A stretch of 64,000 nt of DNA from Vibrio scophthalmi LMG 19158 (GCF_000222585.1 NZ_AFWE01000083.1:50078-114077), one strand, 5' to 3'; positions 9,470 to 20,347 are shown, counted from the first letter of the stretch. The notes: generated by a model not told the origin, from the letters alone. Program-made: numbers and translations.

Positions 9470-10713
9470 TGTTCTCTTCACTTTCCCTGTTTATTGGTCG
9501 ACGTTTTAGCCGCGCTAAGCAGCGCAATAAAATGGTGTCGTTTATTTCACTCTCATCGACCATTGGTATTGCGGTAGGCGTGGCGGTGATCATCATTGGT
9601 TTATCGGCAATGAATGGCTTTGAACGTGAGTTGAAAGATCGCGTTTTATCCGTGATTCCCCATGGCGAATTTGAAGGGGTGCATGGCGCAATTCAAAACT
9701 GGCAGAACTTGCTGAACCAAGCAGAAAAACATCCTCAAATTGAAGCGGCAGCGCCTTATGTCAAACTGACCGCACTTGCGGAGCGTGGCCAGCAGCTTAA
9801 AGCGATTGAAGTCCGCGGTATTGATCCTGATAAAGAGTCTTTGGTCTCTAACTTGAGTCAGTTTATCGATCAAAAGAGTTGGCAGGCATTTCAAGCTGGA
9901 CAACAACAAGTGATCCTTGGTCAAGGTGTCGCAGAGCGATTAAATGCGCAAGTAGGCGATTACATTAGTCTACTGATCCCATCGTCGGGCAGTGCTAGTA
10001 AAGTACAAACACCGAAACGCGTGCGTGTGAAGGTGGTGGGGTTACTCAAGTTGAATGGTCAGATAGACCATAACCTTGCTTTGATCCCGCTCGCGGACGC
10101 GCAAAGTTATGCCAAATTAGGCAATGGTGTTTCTGGTGTTTCGGTACGCGTGACTGATGTATTAGATACCTTGCCAATCATTCGTGAAGTGGGTAATACC
10201 CTAAATGAAGTGGTCTATTTACGTTCTTGGCAGAGCAAATATGGTTACCTTTATCGTGATATCCAGTTAGTTCGTACCATTATGTACTTGGTGATGGTTC
10301 TGGTGATTGGTGTTGCCAGTTTCAACATTGTCTCTACCTTGATGATGGCAGTCAAAGACCGCGCCGCAGAGATCGCCATTTTGCGCACCATGGGCGCCAC
10401 CGATGGTTTGGTGAAGCGCATTTTTGTCTGGCAGGGCGTCTTCTCGGGCGTATTAGGCAGTCTTTTTGGTAGTGTGGTTGGCGTGCTGGTTGCGCTGAAT
10501 CTCACCCCTATCATAAAAAGCCTCGAAGCACTGATTGGCCATCAATTTCTCTCTGGGGATATCTACTTTGTCGATTTCTTGCCTTCACAAGTGCTGTCGA
10601 GTGATGTGCTGTTGGTCTCGGGTACGGCGGTGGTTTTGAGTTTGCTTGCGACTTGGTATCCAGCTTCTCGTGCCAGTCAGCTAAATCCTGCTGCTGTGTT
10701 AAGTTCCAAGTAG
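9469..10713 (+). CDS. lolE: Lipoprotein-releasing ABC transporter permease LolE
   Basis: LolE is the second permease of LolCDE and binds the lipoprotein substrate. The 414-residue protein begins with the GRRFSRAKQRNKMVSFIS segment, followed by a first membrane helix and the conserved MNGFERELKDR. A long periplasmic domain comes next, then three C-terminal helices with the FtsX coupling region (AEIAILRTMGAT). The GTG start at 9469 overlaps the lolD stop. Transcription ends at the strong inverted repeat beginning at 10745. It resembles LolC in plan; order and N-terminus make it LolE. Confidence 0.95.
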   Translation: MFSSLSLFIGRRFSRAKQRNKMVSFISLSSTIGIAVGVAVIIIGLSAMNGFERELKDRVLSVIPHGEFEGVHGAIQNWQNLLNQAEKHPQIEAAAPYVKLTALAERGQQLKAIEVRGIDPDKESLVSNLSQFIDQKSWQAFQAGQQQVILGQGVAERLNAQVGDYISLLIPSSGSASKVQTPKRVRVKVVGLLKLNGQIDHNLALIPLADAQSYAKLGNGVSGVSVRVTDVLDTLPIIREVGNTLNEVVYLRSWQSKYGYLYRDIQLVRTIMYLVMVLVIGVASFNIVSTLMMAVKDRAAEIAILRTMGATDGLVKRIFVWQGVFSGVLGSLFGSVVGVLVALNLTPIIKSLEALIGHQFLSGDIYFVDFLPSQVLSSDVLLVSGTAVVLSLLATWYPASRASQLNPAAVLSSK

Positions 10714-10744
10714 CCGTTTGTCTTGGTAGTCGCGCCGTTAATTA

Positions 10745-10794
10745 TCTAACGAACATAAAAAAGGACCGAAAGGTCCTTTTTTATGTTCGTTAGA
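10745..10794. terminator. Bidirectional terminator after lolE
   Basis: A perfect 23-bp inverted repeat (10745-10767 with 10772-10794) has a GAAA loop. It includes the core GGACC/GGTCC with A6/T6 arms and extends well beyond them. It can serve lolE and the facing DUF2062 gene. Confidence 0.9.
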
Positions 10795-10913
10795 GAGTGC
10801 GACTCGTTAGGCTTTAAAGCAAATATTCATACTCAAGCAACATACCAATTTCTTGATGAAATGATGGCCATTTTATATTGCTAAAAATTATTCGTTTGTC
10901 GTTGTGTCTGAGT

Positions 10914-11441
10914 CTATCTTAGCTTTCTAGGTAAACGGAAACGACGTTTTTGCCAGCTTCGGACCACTGAATAACGCCAAAGTCCTTTAATTCCAAAATA
11001 GCCGATCATCGCGGAGGTGACACCGCAGATCATGCAACCCAACAGGAACGGAGGACCAATGGTGCTCATTTGGTGCAGGATAAATTCCCAAGATAGCTCA
11101 AAGTGGAACGGCTGTGGAGGAACATGCATGACCAAAGCGCCCAGTTTGTAGGCAAAGTAAAACAGTACCGGCATGGTAATTGGGTTGCTAACCCATACCA
11201 AGGCGACGGAAAGAGGTAGGTTAACACCGCAGACAATCGCAAGCCCTGCAGACATGATCATTTGGCTTGGTAATGGCACAAAAGCCATAAACAAACCAAC
11301 TGCAAACGCTCCTGCTGCTGAGCGGCGGTTAAGGCACCATAAGTTTGGATTATAAAGTACGTTGCCAAAAACCTTTAGTGCCTTTTGACGTTTGATCATC
11401 TCATGATCAGGCATAAAGCGTTTTATGAATTTTCTTGGCAT
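10914..11441 (-). CDS. DUF2062 membrane protein
   Basis: The 175-residue inner-membrane protein matches the DUF2062 family, whose function is unknown. Landmarks are the basic N-terminus, the RRSAAGAFAVGLFMAFVPLPSQM segment leading into the first membrane helix, the LVWVSNPITMPVLFYFAYKLG helix, a third helix near residues 130-150 and a very basic tail. The start ATG lies only 8 nt from the divergent comEC start, so each gene's promoter must lie inside or overlap the other. The pairing with comEC/msbA is, as far as I recall, usual in Vibrio. Confidence 0.85.
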   Translation of the reverse strand: MPRKFIKRFMPDHEMIKRQKALKVFGNVLYNPNLWCLNRRSAAGAFAVGLFMAFVPLPSQMIMSAGLAIVCGVNLPLSVALVWVSNPITMPVLFYFAYKLGALVMHVPPQPFHFELSWEFILHQMSTIGPPFLLGCMICGVTSAMIGYFGIKGLWRYSVVRSWQKRRFRLPRKLR

Positions 11442-11449
11442 AGGAAATT

Positions 11450-13762
11450 ATGTCTCTCTTTCTTCATTATTGGACATTAGCGTCATTCGCTACCTTGATC
11501 ATAACCGCATCACACTGGCCTAATATGCCGTCGTGGATGTGGTCAGTTCCTTGCCTAGTTTGGCTATTGCTTAGTTTCTATTGTAGAAGGCTTCGATGGG
11601 GCTGTGGAGTTGCCGCGGCACTAATCGTGATTTTGACTAGCGGCAATCTGCTACACCATCAATCAAACACCCTGTTTCAAGCCGGTTCGAATGTTACCAT
11701 AAATGCCGAAGTTGACAGTCTTTTTAAGCCAATTAACCATGGCTTTCAAGGCATAGCCTCGGTTAGATCAATCAATGGTGAAAGATTGAACTACCTTTCT
11801 CGCCCTAAAGTCTACTTAATTGCTCCTAAAAATCTACAGTTGGGTGATCAGATAACCGCACAAGCTCGATTAAAGCCCGTAATTGGCGTGCTTAATGAGG
11901 TGGGGTTTGATCGAGAAAAGCACGCAATGAGCCAAGGTGTCGTGGGCATTGTTTCTATTAACCGCAATTATTCATATTTCATCGAAAGTCAGTTGTCATT
12001 CCGACAAATTTTATTTAACCGGATGTTTCAAGCATCGAATTCTCTAGCGAATCAAGGCTTGCTGTTAGCGCTTAGTTTTGGTGAACGAGCCCATATTGAA
12101 CCGTCACAATGGCAGGCATTGCAGCAAAGTGGTCTTAGTCACTTGATCGCTATCTCAGGCTTACATGTCGGAATTGCATTTTCAGTGGGGTGGTTTGTTG
12201 GTTTAGGCTTAGTTCTACTCGGTTGTAAAAAAGTCTATTTACCCGTGATCTGTGGGGGCGTTGGGGCATTGGCTTACACTTGGTTGGCTGGGTTTGCGAT
12301 TCCGACACAGCGTGCAATGTGGATGGTCGCGGTACTCATGGCGCTGCAGTTGACACGTACGCATACCTCCTATCGGTTTACTTGGCTGTTGGTAGTTTGT
12401 GCTTTGCTATTCACCGACCCAAAAGCGGCTTATGCCAGCAGCTTTTGGCTTTCGATTACAGCGGTCGCGATTATCTTTTTATTTCTGTCGTTGAGATTAC
12501 CGTGGCGCTCAGTAATGCTTAAGGCGCTACTGATGCAACTCTGTTTGGTGGTGGTGATGGCGTTGCTGGTGGCTTGGCTCTATAACGGTCTGAGTTTGCA
12601 TGGATTGCTCTACAATCTCATTTTTGTGCCTTGGTTTAGTTTTGTCATTATTCCCTTGCTGCTGTTTACTGTGGTGTTCGCCGTTTTTTTTCCGCCGCTC
12701 ATTCAGTGGCTACTAAGCACTATTGATCTTCTCCTCCTGCCGCTGAGTTTGGCGCTACCACTCAGTCATTGGTTATGGTTTGAATTATCAGCACAACAGG
12801 TGTTGTTGCCTATTGTGGTTCTGTTTGGGTTGCTACTTGCATTGTTCGTGCGCGGAAAAGCGCTGTTGATCGTGTTCTTAAGCATGATCTTGGCGTTAAA
12901 CGTGCGCAAAGATGAGCGTGTTTGGCGGCTGGATTTGCTTGATGTCGGCCATGGGCTCGCGCTGGTGATAGAGAAAAACAATCGGGCATTGCTTTACGAT
13001 ACGGGCGCGGCATGGCAGCGCACCTTCCGGGGAGCAGGCCTTAATTTGAATCAAGATGGTGTTGACGACCGAATATCGCAAGGCAGTTATGCGCAGCAGT
13101 TGATTATCCCTTGGTTGAGTCGTCGCGGAGTGATGCTCGATGGGGTTATTGTCAGTCATTTCGATAACGATCATGCTGGTGGATTAGCGGCAATAAGGCG
13201 TCGTTGGCCTGAGGCTAAAGTCTGGTCTAGCCAAACAGAGAATCGAATGACCACGGTCAATGAGGCATGCATCAAAGGGCAGCGTTGGCAATGGCAGGGA
13301 ATTGATTTTGAGGTATTGTGGCCGCCAAAACTAACCTCTCGTGCTTATAATCCCCACTCCTGTGTGGTACGTGTACATGATCGAGAATATGGACATACAG
13401 TGTTGCTGACTGGGGATATTGAAGCTGTCGCACAATGGATGTTATTGCGAGGAACAGAGGCTTTACACAGTGACGTGATCGTGGTGCCACATCACGGCAG
13501 CAAAACGTCTTCTTCTACCGCTTTTATTAAACGAGTCTCGCCCCAGTTGGCTCTATCTTCGAGTGCTTTTCAAGGTCGTTGGCAGTTGCCCAACCCAGCC
13601 GTTAAAGCTCGTTATCTGGCGGCTAACGCTCAATGGCTTGATACGGGCAGTTCTGGGCAGGTAACGTTGTTCTATCGCGGGAAAAATCGCCGATTAATAA
13701 CAATGCGTTCAAGCAAAGGTCTGGCATGGTATAGGCAGATGCTGCGTAAGCGAGTAGAATAG
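11450..13762 (+). CDS. comEC: DNA uptake channel ComEC/Rec2
   Basis: ComEC forms the inner-membrane channel through which single-stranded DNA enters during natural transformation. The 770-residue protein has N-terminal membrane helices, an OB-like periplasmic segment, the competence domain (LLLALSFGERAHI and LSHLIAISGLHVGIAF, residues about 200-245), several more helices, and a C-terminal metallo-beta-lactamase-like domain with SHFDNDHAGG and PHHGSKTSSS, which may degrade the non-transported strand. The ATG at 11450 has AGGA upstream. It precedes msbA by 32 nt. Vibrio transformation is induced by chitin; no regulator site was identified here. Confidence 0.95.
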   Translation: MSLFLHYWTLASFATLIITASHWPNMPSWMWSVPCLVWLLLSFYCRRLRWGCGVAAALIVILTSGNLLHHQSNTLFQAGSNVTINAEVDSLFKPINHGFQGIASVRSINGERLNYLSRPKVYLIAPKNLQLGDQITAQARLKPVIGVLNEVGFDREKHAMSQGVVGIVSINRNYSYFIESQLSFRQILFNRMFQASNSLANQGLLLALSFGERAHIEPSQWQALQQSGLSHLIAISGLHVGIAFSVGWFVGLGLVLLGCKKVYLPVICGGVGALAYTWLAGFAIPTQRAMWMVAVLMALQLTRTHTSYRFTWLLVVCALLFTDPKAAYASSFWLSITAVAIIFLFLSLRLPWRSVMLKALLMQLCLVVVMALLVAWLYNGLSLHGLLYNLIFVPWFSFVIIPLLLFTVVFAVFFPPLIQWLLSTIDLLLLPLSLALPLSHWLWFELSAQQVLLPIVVLFGLLLALFVRGKALLIVFLSMILALNVRKDERVWRLDLLDVGHGLALVIEKNNRALLYDTGAAWQRTFRGAGLNLNQDGVDDRISQGSYAQQLIIPWLSRRGVMLDGVIVSHFDNDHAGGLAAIRRRWPEAKVWSSQTENRMTTVNEACIKGQRWQWQGIDFEVLWPPKLTSRAYNPHSCVVRVHDREYGHTVLLTGDIEAVAQWMLLRGTEALHSDVIVVPHHGSKTSSSTAFIKRVSPQLALSSSAFQGRWQLPNPAVKARYLAANAQWLDTGSSGQVTLFYRGKNRRLITMRSSKGLAWYRQMLRKRVE

Positions 13763-13794
13763 AAAGATTATTGTAAAAAGAATAAAGCACTTCT

Positions 13795-15546
13795 ATGTCT
13801 CTAGATCAAGATGAAACAACGTGGCAAACCTTTCAACGTTTGTGGGCGTATATCCGCTTATACAAACTGGGTTTATCTGCCGCTGTGGTTGCCCTTATCA
13901 TCAACGCGATTGCTGATACCTATATGGTTTCATTGTTAAAGCCCTTATTAGATGAAGGTTTTGGCAATGCGGAATCTGACTTTCTGAAAATTCTGCCATT
14001 TATTATTTTTGGTATGATGATCGTCCGTGGTTTAAGTGGGTTCGTATCTACTTACTGTTTGAGTTGGGTATCGGGCAACGTCGTGATGAAAATGCGTCGT
14101 GCTATTTTTAGTCAGTTCATGCATATGCCAGTCGCTTACTTTGATAAAGAATCGACAGGCGGACTGTTGTCTCGCATTACTTACGATTCTGAGCAAGTAG
14201 CAGGTGCGACGAGCCGTGCATTAGTGAGCATTGTTCGTGAAGGTGCGAGTATTATCGGCCTTTTGACGCTGATGTTTTGGAATAGCTGGGAACTGTCGTT
14301 GGTTCTGATCGTGGTGGCTCCAGTTGTAGCGTGGGCGATTGGCGTGGTTTCGAAACGCTTTAGAAAAGTATCGAAAAACATGCAAGATACCATGGGTCAT
14401 GTCACTTCTTCTGCAGAGCAAATGCTTAAAGGTCACAAAGTAGTCCTCAGTTATGGCGGTCAAGAAGTTGAGCGTGAGCGTTTTGATGTCGTGAGCAACA
14501 GAATGCGTCAACAATCAATGAAGTTAGTTTCTGCACAAGCCGTGGCCAACCCTGTGATTCAGTTGATCGCGTCAATTGCGTTGGTGACAGTTCTGTTTCT
14601 TGCCAGTGTTGATTCGATACGCGAAACCTTAACTCCTGGTACATTCACTGTCGTATTCTCAGCAATGTTTGGTTTGATGCGCCCTTTGAAAGCGCTGACT
14701 AACGTAACCTCTGAATTCCAACGTGGTATGGCAGCGAGCCAAACCTTGTTCGCTTTGATTGATTTAGATACTGAACAGGATAACGGTAAATTTGAAAGCC
14801 AAAATGTACGTGGTGATGTAGAAGTAAAAGACGTGACGTTCACATACGCTGGTAAAGAGAAACCAGCATTGTCGAATGTGTCGTTTACCATTCCACAAGG
14901 TAAAACATTGGCTCTTGTCGGCCGCTCTGGCTCAGGTAAGAGTACTATTGCGAATCTATTCAATCGTTTCTACGACGTGGACTCAGGTTCGATTAGCCTC
15001 GATGGCCACGATGTGCGCGATTACACCCTAAAGAATTTGCGCAGCCACTTCGCTTTGGTTTCGCAAAACGTCCATTTGTTTAACGATACTATCGCCAACA
15101 ATATTGCTTATGCAGCGACAGAAAAATACAGTCGTGAGCAGATTGAGCACGCGGCGCGTCTTGCACATGCGATGGATTTCATCGATAAGATGGATGAAGG
15201 GCTTGATACCGTTATTGGTGAGAATGGTGCCAGTCTATCCGGCGGTCAGCGTCAACGTATTGCGATTGCACGCGCGTTGCTGCGTGATGCGCCGGTACTG
15301 ATTCTTGATGAGGCAACTTCCGCGCTGGATACTGAATCTGAAAAAGCGATTCAAGCGGCGCTGGATGAGCTACAAAAAGATAAGACCGTATTGGTGATTG
15401 CACACCGTCTTTCAACGATTGAAAAAGCCGATCAGATTTTGGTGGTTGACGAAGGTGAGATTGTTGAACGTGGTAGCCACCAAGAGCTTATTGCGCTTAA
15501 AGATGGTGCATACTCTCAGTTACACCGCATTCAATTTGGTGGTTAA
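13795..15546 (+). CDS. msbA: Lipid A export ABC transporter MsbA
   Basis: MsbA flips lipid A-core across the inner membrane. The 583-residue half-transporter has six membrane helices in the first 320 residues and a nucleotide-binding domain with Walker A (GRSGSGKST from residue 376), signature LSGGQRQR, Walker B ([12 protein letters not shown]) and H-loop (IAHRLST). The length matches the family. It is followed after 3 nt by lpxK, so the two are likely translated together; this msbA-lpxK linkage is also found in E. coli. Confidence 0.98.
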   Translation: MSLDQDETTWQTFQRLWAYIRLYKLGLSAAVVALIINAIADTYMVSLLKPLLDEGFGNAESDFLKILPFIIFGMMIVRGLSGFVSTYCLSWVSGNVVMKMRRAIFSQFMHMPVAYFDKESTGGLLSRITYDSEQVAGATSRALVSIVREGASIIGLLTLMFWNSWELSLVLIVVAPVVAWAIGVVSKRFRKVSKNMQDTMGHVTSSAEQMLKGHKVVLSYGGQEVERERFDVVSNRMRQQSMKLVSAQAVANPVIQLIASIALVTVLFLASVDSIRETLTPGTFTVVFSAMFGLMRPLKALTNVTSEFQRGMAASQTLFALIDLDTEQDNGKFESQNVRGDVEVKDVTFTYAGKEKPALSNVSFTIPQGKTLALVGRSGSGKSTIANLFNRFYDVDSGSISLDGHDVRDYTLKNLRSHFALVSQNVHLFNDTIANNIAYAATEKYSREQIEHAARLAHAMDFIDKMDEGLDTVIGENGASLSGGQRQRIAIARALLRDAPVLILDEATSALDTESEKAIQAALDELQKDKTVLVIAHRLSTIEKADQILVVDEGEIVERGSHQELIALKDGAYSQLHRIQFGG

Positions 15547-15549
15547 GCT

Positions 15550-16557
15550 GTGATTGAAAAGCTTTGGTTTGAGAATCATCCAATTAAGTATCTGCTGTGG
15601 CCGCTATTATGGCCACTCAGTAAGCTATTCGGTTGGATTAGTCGCTCTCGCCGTCAAGACTATCAATCGGGTAAAAAGAGTGCTTATCGTGCTCCGGTGC
15701 CGATTATTATAGTTGGTAACATTACCGCAGGTGGTAACGGCAAAACACCAATGGTGATTTGGCTGGTGGAAAAGCTGCAAGCGCTAGGTTATACACCGGG
15801 CGTTGTTTCACGTGGCTATGGCGCAAAAGCGCCCAGTTACCCGTTAGTGGTTAACGCGGAGACTTCCACCGCTCATTGTGGCGATGAACCGAAACTGATT
15901 TTTAAGCGCACTCAAGCCGCTGTTGCGGTTGATCCAGTGCGCGCAGATGCCGTTAAAGCATTATTGCCACTGGGTGTGGACATTATTATCACCGATGATG
16001 GATTACAACATTATGCTTTAGAGCGTGATATTGAATTTGCAGTCGTGGATGGTAAACGCCGTTTTGGTAATCAACAGCTATTGCCTTTAGGTCCTTTGCG
16101 CGAAAGTGTGGAGCGCTTAGGCGAGGTCGATTTTATTGTGACTAACGGTGGACAAGCGCAGCAAGGCGAAGCTGCGATGACGCTAACACCTAGCTTAGCC
16201 GTAAATATGAAAACTCGTGAGCAAATTCCAGTAAGCCAACTCAAGGGGCTGGTTGCGATGGCGGGGATTGGTCATCCTCCGCGATTCTTCAATACACTGG
16301 AGCAATTGGGGGCGGATTTAGTTCACTGCCAAGGCTTTGCCGATCACCAAGATTTTGCGATTGCGCAATTGAACGAGTTAGCCGCTCGCGGTACACATCT
16401 GATTATGACTGAAAAAGATGCCGTCAAATGTGCGAAAGAAGCGCAAGAAAACTGGTGGTATTTACCCGTATCTGCGACTTTCTCTCATGATGATGAAATG
16501 CGCATCTTAGAACGAATTAACCAAATAAAGGAACATTATGGATCACCGTCTGCTTGA
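15550..16557 (+). CDS. lpxK: Tetraacyldisaccharide 4'-kinase LpxK
   Basis: LpxK phosphorylates the 4' position of the lipid A precursor to give lipid IVA, at the inner membrane. The 335-residue protein has an N-terminal membrane-associated segment ([16 protein letters not shown]), the P-loop-like [12 protein letters not shown] motif near residue 58, and DDGLQHYAL. The GTG start is 3 nt from the msbA stop. Its end overlaps the start of ycaR by 20 nt. Confidence 0.97.
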   Translation: MIEKLWFENHPIKYLLWPLLWPLSKLFGWISRSRRQDYQSGKKSAYRAPVPIIIVGNITAGGNGKTPMVIWLVEKLQALGYTPGVVSRGYGAKAPSYPLVVNAETSTAHCGDEPKLIFKRTQAAVAVDPVRADAVKALLPLGVDIIITDDGLQHYALERDIEFAVVDGKRRFGNQQLLPLGPLRESVERLGEVDFIVTNGGQAQQGEAAMTLTPSLAVNMKTREQIPVSQLKGLVAMAGIGHPPRFFNTLEQLGADLVHCQGFADHQDFAIAQLNELAARGTHLIMTEKDAVKCAKEAQENWWYLPVSATFSHDDEMRILERINQIKEHYGSPSA

Positions 16558-16717
16558 AATCGTTGCGTGCCCTGTGTGCAAAAGCAAACTGACTTACGAT
16601 AAAGATAAACAAGAGTTGATTTGTAAAGCGGATCGCCTTGCTTACCCAATTAAAGAAGGCATTCCAATGCTACTCGAGCCTGAAGCACGCTCGATGAGTA
16701 TGGATGAGGGCAGATAA
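16538..16717 (+). CDS. ycaR: Trm112 family protein YcaR
   Basis: This 59-residue protein was read directly from the sequence. It begins [18 protein letters not shown] and contains CPVC followed by LICKAD, the small zinc-ribbon-like fold of the Trm112/UPF0434 family. In bacteria the role is unclear, but the gene sits between lpxK and kdsB in many gammaproteobacteria. It overlaps lpxK by 20 nt, and its TAA shares an A with the kdsB ATG. The start has AAAGGA upstream. Only the pair of cysteines in CPVC plus one later cysteine are present, so a complete four-cysteine zinc site is not seen. Confidence 0.9.
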   Translation: MDHRLLEIVACPVCKSKLTYDKDKQELICKADRLAYPIKEGIPMLLEPEARSMSMDEGR

Positions 16718-17466
16718 TGTCATTTACGGTTGTTATTCCAGCTCGTTATCAATCGACGCGCTTGCCGGGTAAGCCTCTTGCTGATATCGGTGGTAAGCCG
16801 ATGGTGCAATGGGTATATGAGCAAGCGGTGCAAGCGGGCGCCGATCAAGTGATCATCGCGACTGACGATGAGCGTGTCGAACAAGCTGCCAAAGCATTTG
16901 GTGCGCAAGTGTGCATGACGTCACCGAATCATGAGTCGGGTACTGAACGTTTGGCAGAAGTGGTTAAGCTGATGGGCATTGCCGATGACCACATCATCGT
17001 TAACGTTCAAGGTGATGAACCACTGATCCCGCCATCAATCATCACTCAAGTGGCAGACAACTTGGCTAATAGCCAAGCACCGATGTCGACTTTGGCGGTA
17101 GAAATTAGCGATGAAGCGGAAGTCTTTAACCCGAACGCGGTTAAAGTACTGACTGACAAAGATGGTTACGCGATGTATTTCAGTCGCGCGACGATTCCTT
17201 GGGATCGCGACAATTTTGCTAACAACAATACCATTGCTCAGCCATTACTGCGCCATATCGGTATCTATGCTTATCGCGCAGGCTTTATCAATACCTACAT
17301 TAACTGGCAGCCTAGTGTACTTGAGAAAATCGAGTGCTTAGAGCAGTTGCGAGTGCTGTGGTACGGTGAAAAAATTCATGTTGCCGTTGCGAAAGAAGCA
17401 CCGGCAGCAGGGGTTGATACACCAGAAGATCTTCAAGCGGTGCGCGATATTATCGCTAACCGATAA
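16717..17466 (+). CDS. kdsB: CMP-Kdo synthetase KdsB
   Basis: KdsB (3-deoxy-manno-octulosonate cytidylyltransferase) activates Kdo with CTP to give CMP-Kdo, the donor for the LPS inner core. The 249-residue protein has the nucleotide-binding start ([15 protein letters not shown]), the VQGDEPLI motif and the HIGIYAYR motif expected of the family. It overlaps ycaR by one base and closes the comEC-msbA-lpxK-ycaR-kdsB gene string, which ends at a terminator 17 nt later. Confidence 0.98.
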   Translation: MSFTVVIPARYQSTRLPGKPLADIGGKPMVQWVYEQAVQAGADQVIIATDDERVEQAAKAFGAQVCMTSPNHESGTERLAEVVKLMGIADDHIIVNVQGDEPLIPPSIITQVADNLANSQAPMSTLAVEISDEAEVFNPNAVKVLTDKDGYAMYFSRATIPWDRDNFANNNTIAQPLLRHIGIYAYRAGFINTYINWQPSVLEKIECLEQLRVLWYGEKIHVAVAKEAPAAGVDTPEDLQAVRDIIANR

Positions 17467-17482
17467 TAAGATCACCGCATAG

Positions 17483-17510
17483 AAAAAGGGGCTCTCAGAG
17501 CCCCTTTTTG
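17483..17510. terminator. Bidirectional terminator between kdsB and spoVR
   Basis: The inverted repeat AAAAAGGGGCTCT...AGCCCCTTTTT has a short loop and poly-A/T flanks. It can stop kdsB and, in the other direction, the prkA-yeaH-spoVR transcript. Confidence 0.9.
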
Positions 17511-17527
17511 TTGCTTGTTATTTGATG

Positions 17528-19066
17528 CTAAATACCAGAATCATAACTATTGCGCTGTGGGCAAGAGCCGATGATTTCTCTGCGGCCTGTGTCTTTGAGC
17601 TCCTCAAGAATAATATCAAAGCCCCATAGTCGATAGAGATGTTTTAACACTTCAGACGAGCTCTCATGCAGTGGGATACGGTCATGAGGTACATACTGCA
17701 ATGTCATTGAGCGATCGCCACGCACATCGATATTGAACACCTGAATATTCGGTTCAAGGTTGCTGAGATTGTATTGCGCAGCTAACTTCTCGCGTATCGC
17801 CCGATAGCCCATGTCATCATGAATATGGCTAATCTCAACATAGTTCTTACGGTCATCATCGACGATTGAAAATAGCTTAAAGTCGCGGATTAACTTTGGT
17901 GACAGATATTGGCTAATAAAGCTTTCATCTTTAAAGTTCTTCATCGCAAAATGGGCGGCCTCTAGCCAATCGGTACCGGCAAGATTCGGGAACCACTCAC
18001 GGTCTTCATCTGTAGGTTCTTCACAAATTCGGCGAATGTCGCGGAACATAGCAAAACCAAGCGCATAAGGGTTGATGCCACTAAAGTAAGGACTGTTGTA
18101 AGCGGGTTGAGCGACGACCGCGGTGTGACTGTGTAAAAACTCTAGAATGAAGCGTTCAGAAACCACTCCTTCATCATACAGGTGGTTCAAAATGGTGTAG
18201 TGCCAGAACGTAGCCCAACCTTCGTTCATTACCTGTGTTTGCTTTTGTGGATAGAAATACTGGCTTACTTTGCGCACGATACGGACAATCTCACGCTGCC
18301 ATGATTCCAGTAGCGGTGCGTGTTTCTCGATAAAATAGAGAATGTTTTCTTGTGGTTCAGAAGGGAAGCGTACCTTGGCATCTTCTTCTTTTTCAGCTGA
18401 TTTCGGTACAGTGCGCCACAAGTCATTGACCTGAGATTGTAAGTAAGCTTCACGTTCGTCTTGGCGTAGCTTCTCTTCGGCAATCGAGATTTTCTCGGGG
18501 CGTTTATAACGGTCAACGCCGTAGTTCATCAGGGCATGGCAGGAGTCGAGTAAATCTTCCACTTCATTGACGCCATACTTTTCCTCGCATTCAGCAATGT
18601 ATTTTTTAGCAAACAACAAATAATCAATAATCGAACCGGCGTCAGTCCAAGTTTGGAATAGGTAATTGCCTTTAAAAAAGGAGTTGTGCCCGTAGCAGGC
18701 GTGTGCCATCACCAAAGCTTGCATGGTGACCGTGTTCTCTTCCATTAAATAAGCGATACACGGGTTAGAATTAATAACAATCTCGTAAGCTAAGCCCATT
18801 TGGCCATGCTTATAACCTTGTTCAGTTTGAATGAATTTTTTACCAAATGACCAGTGATTATAGTTAATCGGCATGCCAATACTTGAATAAGCATCCATCA
18901 TTTGTTCGGAGGTAATCACCTCAATTTGATTGGGGTAAGTATCGAGGCGGTAGTGTTCAGCGACACGTTTGATTTCAACGTGATAGCGTTCAAGTAGGTT
19001 AAAGGTCCAATCGGGACCGTCGGGAAGTAACTTGCTGTTAGTCGGCTGCTTTGTCTTTGTTGTCAT
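17528..19066 (-). CDS. ycgB: SpoVR family protein (YcgB)
   Basis: The 512-residue cytoplasmic protein belongs to the SpoVR family, named after a Bacillus sporulation protein, whose biochemical role is unresolved. Seen here are conserved blocks such as GPDWTFNLLERYHVEIKRVA, the metal-like AHACYGHNSFFKGNY and NEGWATFWHY motifs, and PYALGFAMFRDIRRI. The length fits the family. It is the last gene of the prkA-yeaH-spoVR set, starting 9 nt after the yeaH stop with GGAGG 5 nt upstream. The HxxxH-like histidines and the E-G-W-A-T-F-W-H motif suggest a metal site, which is inference. Confidence 0.93.
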   Translation of the reverse strand: MTTKTKQPTNSKLLPDGPDWTFNLLERYHVEIKRVAEHYRLDTYPNQIEVITSEQMMDAYSSIGMPINYNHWSFGKKFIQTEQGYKHGQMGLAYEIVINSNPCIAYLMEENTVTMQALVMAHACYGHNSFFKGNYLFQTWTDAGSIIDYLLFAKKYIAECEEKYGVNEVEDLLDSCHALMNYGVDRYKRPEKISIAEEKLRQDEREAYLQSQVNDLWRTVPKSAEKEEDAKVRFPSEPQENILYFIEKHAPLLESWQREIVRIVRKVSQYFYPQKQTQVMNEGWATFWHYTILNHLYDEGVVSERFILEFLHSHTAVVAQPAYNSPYFSGINPYALGFAMFRDIRRICEEPTDEDREWFPNLAGTDWLEAAHFAMKNFKDESFISQYLSPKLIRDFKLFSIVDDDRKNYVEISHIHDDMGYRAIREKLAAQYNLSNLEPNIQVFNIDVRGDRSMTLQYVPHDRIPLHESSSEVLKHLYRLWGFDIILEELKDTGRREIIGSCPQRNSYDSGI

Positions 19067-19075
19067 ATTGCCTCC

Positions 19076-20347
19076 CTAAGCGTTTTCTTTGCTGAATAGT
19101 TCCCTAAACACAGGGAATATATCGTCAACACTGCGGATGTTTTTCATGGCAAAGTTACCAAATGCACTCTCGAGTTTTTCATATTCGTGCCACAAGGTTT
19201 GATGAGAGCGACGGGTGATTTCGATGTAAGAGAAATACTGGCACTGCGGTAACAGTGACTCTTGCATCAATTCTCGGCAGCGAGGTGAATCATCCGCCCA
19301 GTTATCCCCATCAGAAGCCTGTGCTGCGTAGATATTCCACTGTCCGACAGGGAATCGATCCGCGACGATTTCGTTCATGAGGCGCAGGGCGCTGGATACG
19401 ATGGTGCCCCCCGTTTCTTGTGAGTAGAAAAACTCATGTTCGTCGACTTCTTTCGCTTGTGTGTGGTGACGAATAAAGACCACCTCGACGTTTTCATACG
19501 TACGGGTAAGAAATAGGTAAAGCAATACGTAGAAGCGTTTAGCGATATCTTTAGTCGCTTGATCCATTGAACCTGAAACGTCCATGATGCAGAACATCAC
19601 CGCTTGGCTGGATGGGATAGGGCGGCGTTCGTAGTTTTTAAAGCGTAAATCGAACGTATCAATAAACGGAACGCTGTCGATTTTTTTTCGTAGCGCTTGG
19701 ATCTCTTCTTTCAAGCGGCGCTCTTCAATCAGTTGCGCAGGCTCTTGGTTTTGGATTCGGTTTAACTCTTCTTCGAGTTCATGCATCATACGGCGTTTAC
19801 CCGCAGTCATTGCGGTTCGACGTGCTAAAGATTGTTGCAGTGATTTGACGATCGCGATATTAGCTGGCACCCCAGCGGTTTGATAACCCGCACGATGGGT
19901 TTTCCACTCGGTGATTTTGTTGACTTGTGTTTTTTCTAAATTGGGTAGAGCGAGGTCTTCGAAGAGAATATCCAGATATTCATCTTTAGAGATTTGAAAC
20001 ACAAATTCGTCTTGCCCTTCGCCATCTGGGCTTGCTTCACCTTCACCCGCACCGCCACCTTGACCACCGCCTTTCGGGCGTTCAATCTTATCACCCTTAA
20101 TAAATTGGTCGTTACCGGGATGCACACGTTCTTTTAAGCCGCCTTGACCTTGATGGAAAATAGGCTCATTGATGTCTTTATGCGGAATCGCAACGTCTTC
20201 GCCTGTTTCGGTATTGGTGATAGAACGACGATTGACGGCATCCGCTACCGATTCCTTGATTTTCTCTTTATGACGACGAATAAAACGCTGTCTATTTACA
20301 GCACTTTTATTCTTTCCGTTCAGTCGTCTATCGATAAATTGCGCCAT
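19076..20347 (-). CDS. yeaH: YeaH/YhbH family VWA-like protein
   Basis: The 423-residue protein belongs to the UPF0229 (YeaH/YhbH) family and is always found near PrkA. The N-terminal part is basic, followed by a Gly-rich linker (residues about 92-112) and a von Willebrand A-like domain with a MIDAS motif DVSGS at residues 256-260. It may bridge the PrkA kinase to its targets; in enterobacteria yeaGH is linked to starvation responses. It lies 95 nt downstream of prkA on the same strand and 9 nt upstream of spoVR. Confidence 0.92.
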   Translation of the reverse strand: MAQFIDRRLNGKNKSAVNRQRFIRRHKEKIKESVADAVNRRSITNTETGEDVAIPHKDINEPIFHQGQGGLKERVHPGNDQFIKGDKIERPKGGGQGGGAGEGEASPDGEGQDEFVFQISKDEYLDILFEDLALPNLEKTQVNKITEWKTHRAGYQTAGVPANIAIVKSLQQSLARRTAMTAGKRRMMHELEEELNRIQNQEPAQLIEERRLKEEIQALRKKIDSVPFIDTFDLRFKNYERRPIPSSQAVMFCIMDVSGSMDQATKDIAKRFYVLLYLFLTRTYENVEVVFIRHHTQAKEVDEHEFFYSQETGGTIVSSALRLMNEIVADRFPVGQWNIYAAQASDGDNWADDSPRCRELMQESLLPQCQYFSYIEITRRSHQTLWHEYEKLESAFGNFAMKNIRSVDDIFPVFRELFSKENA

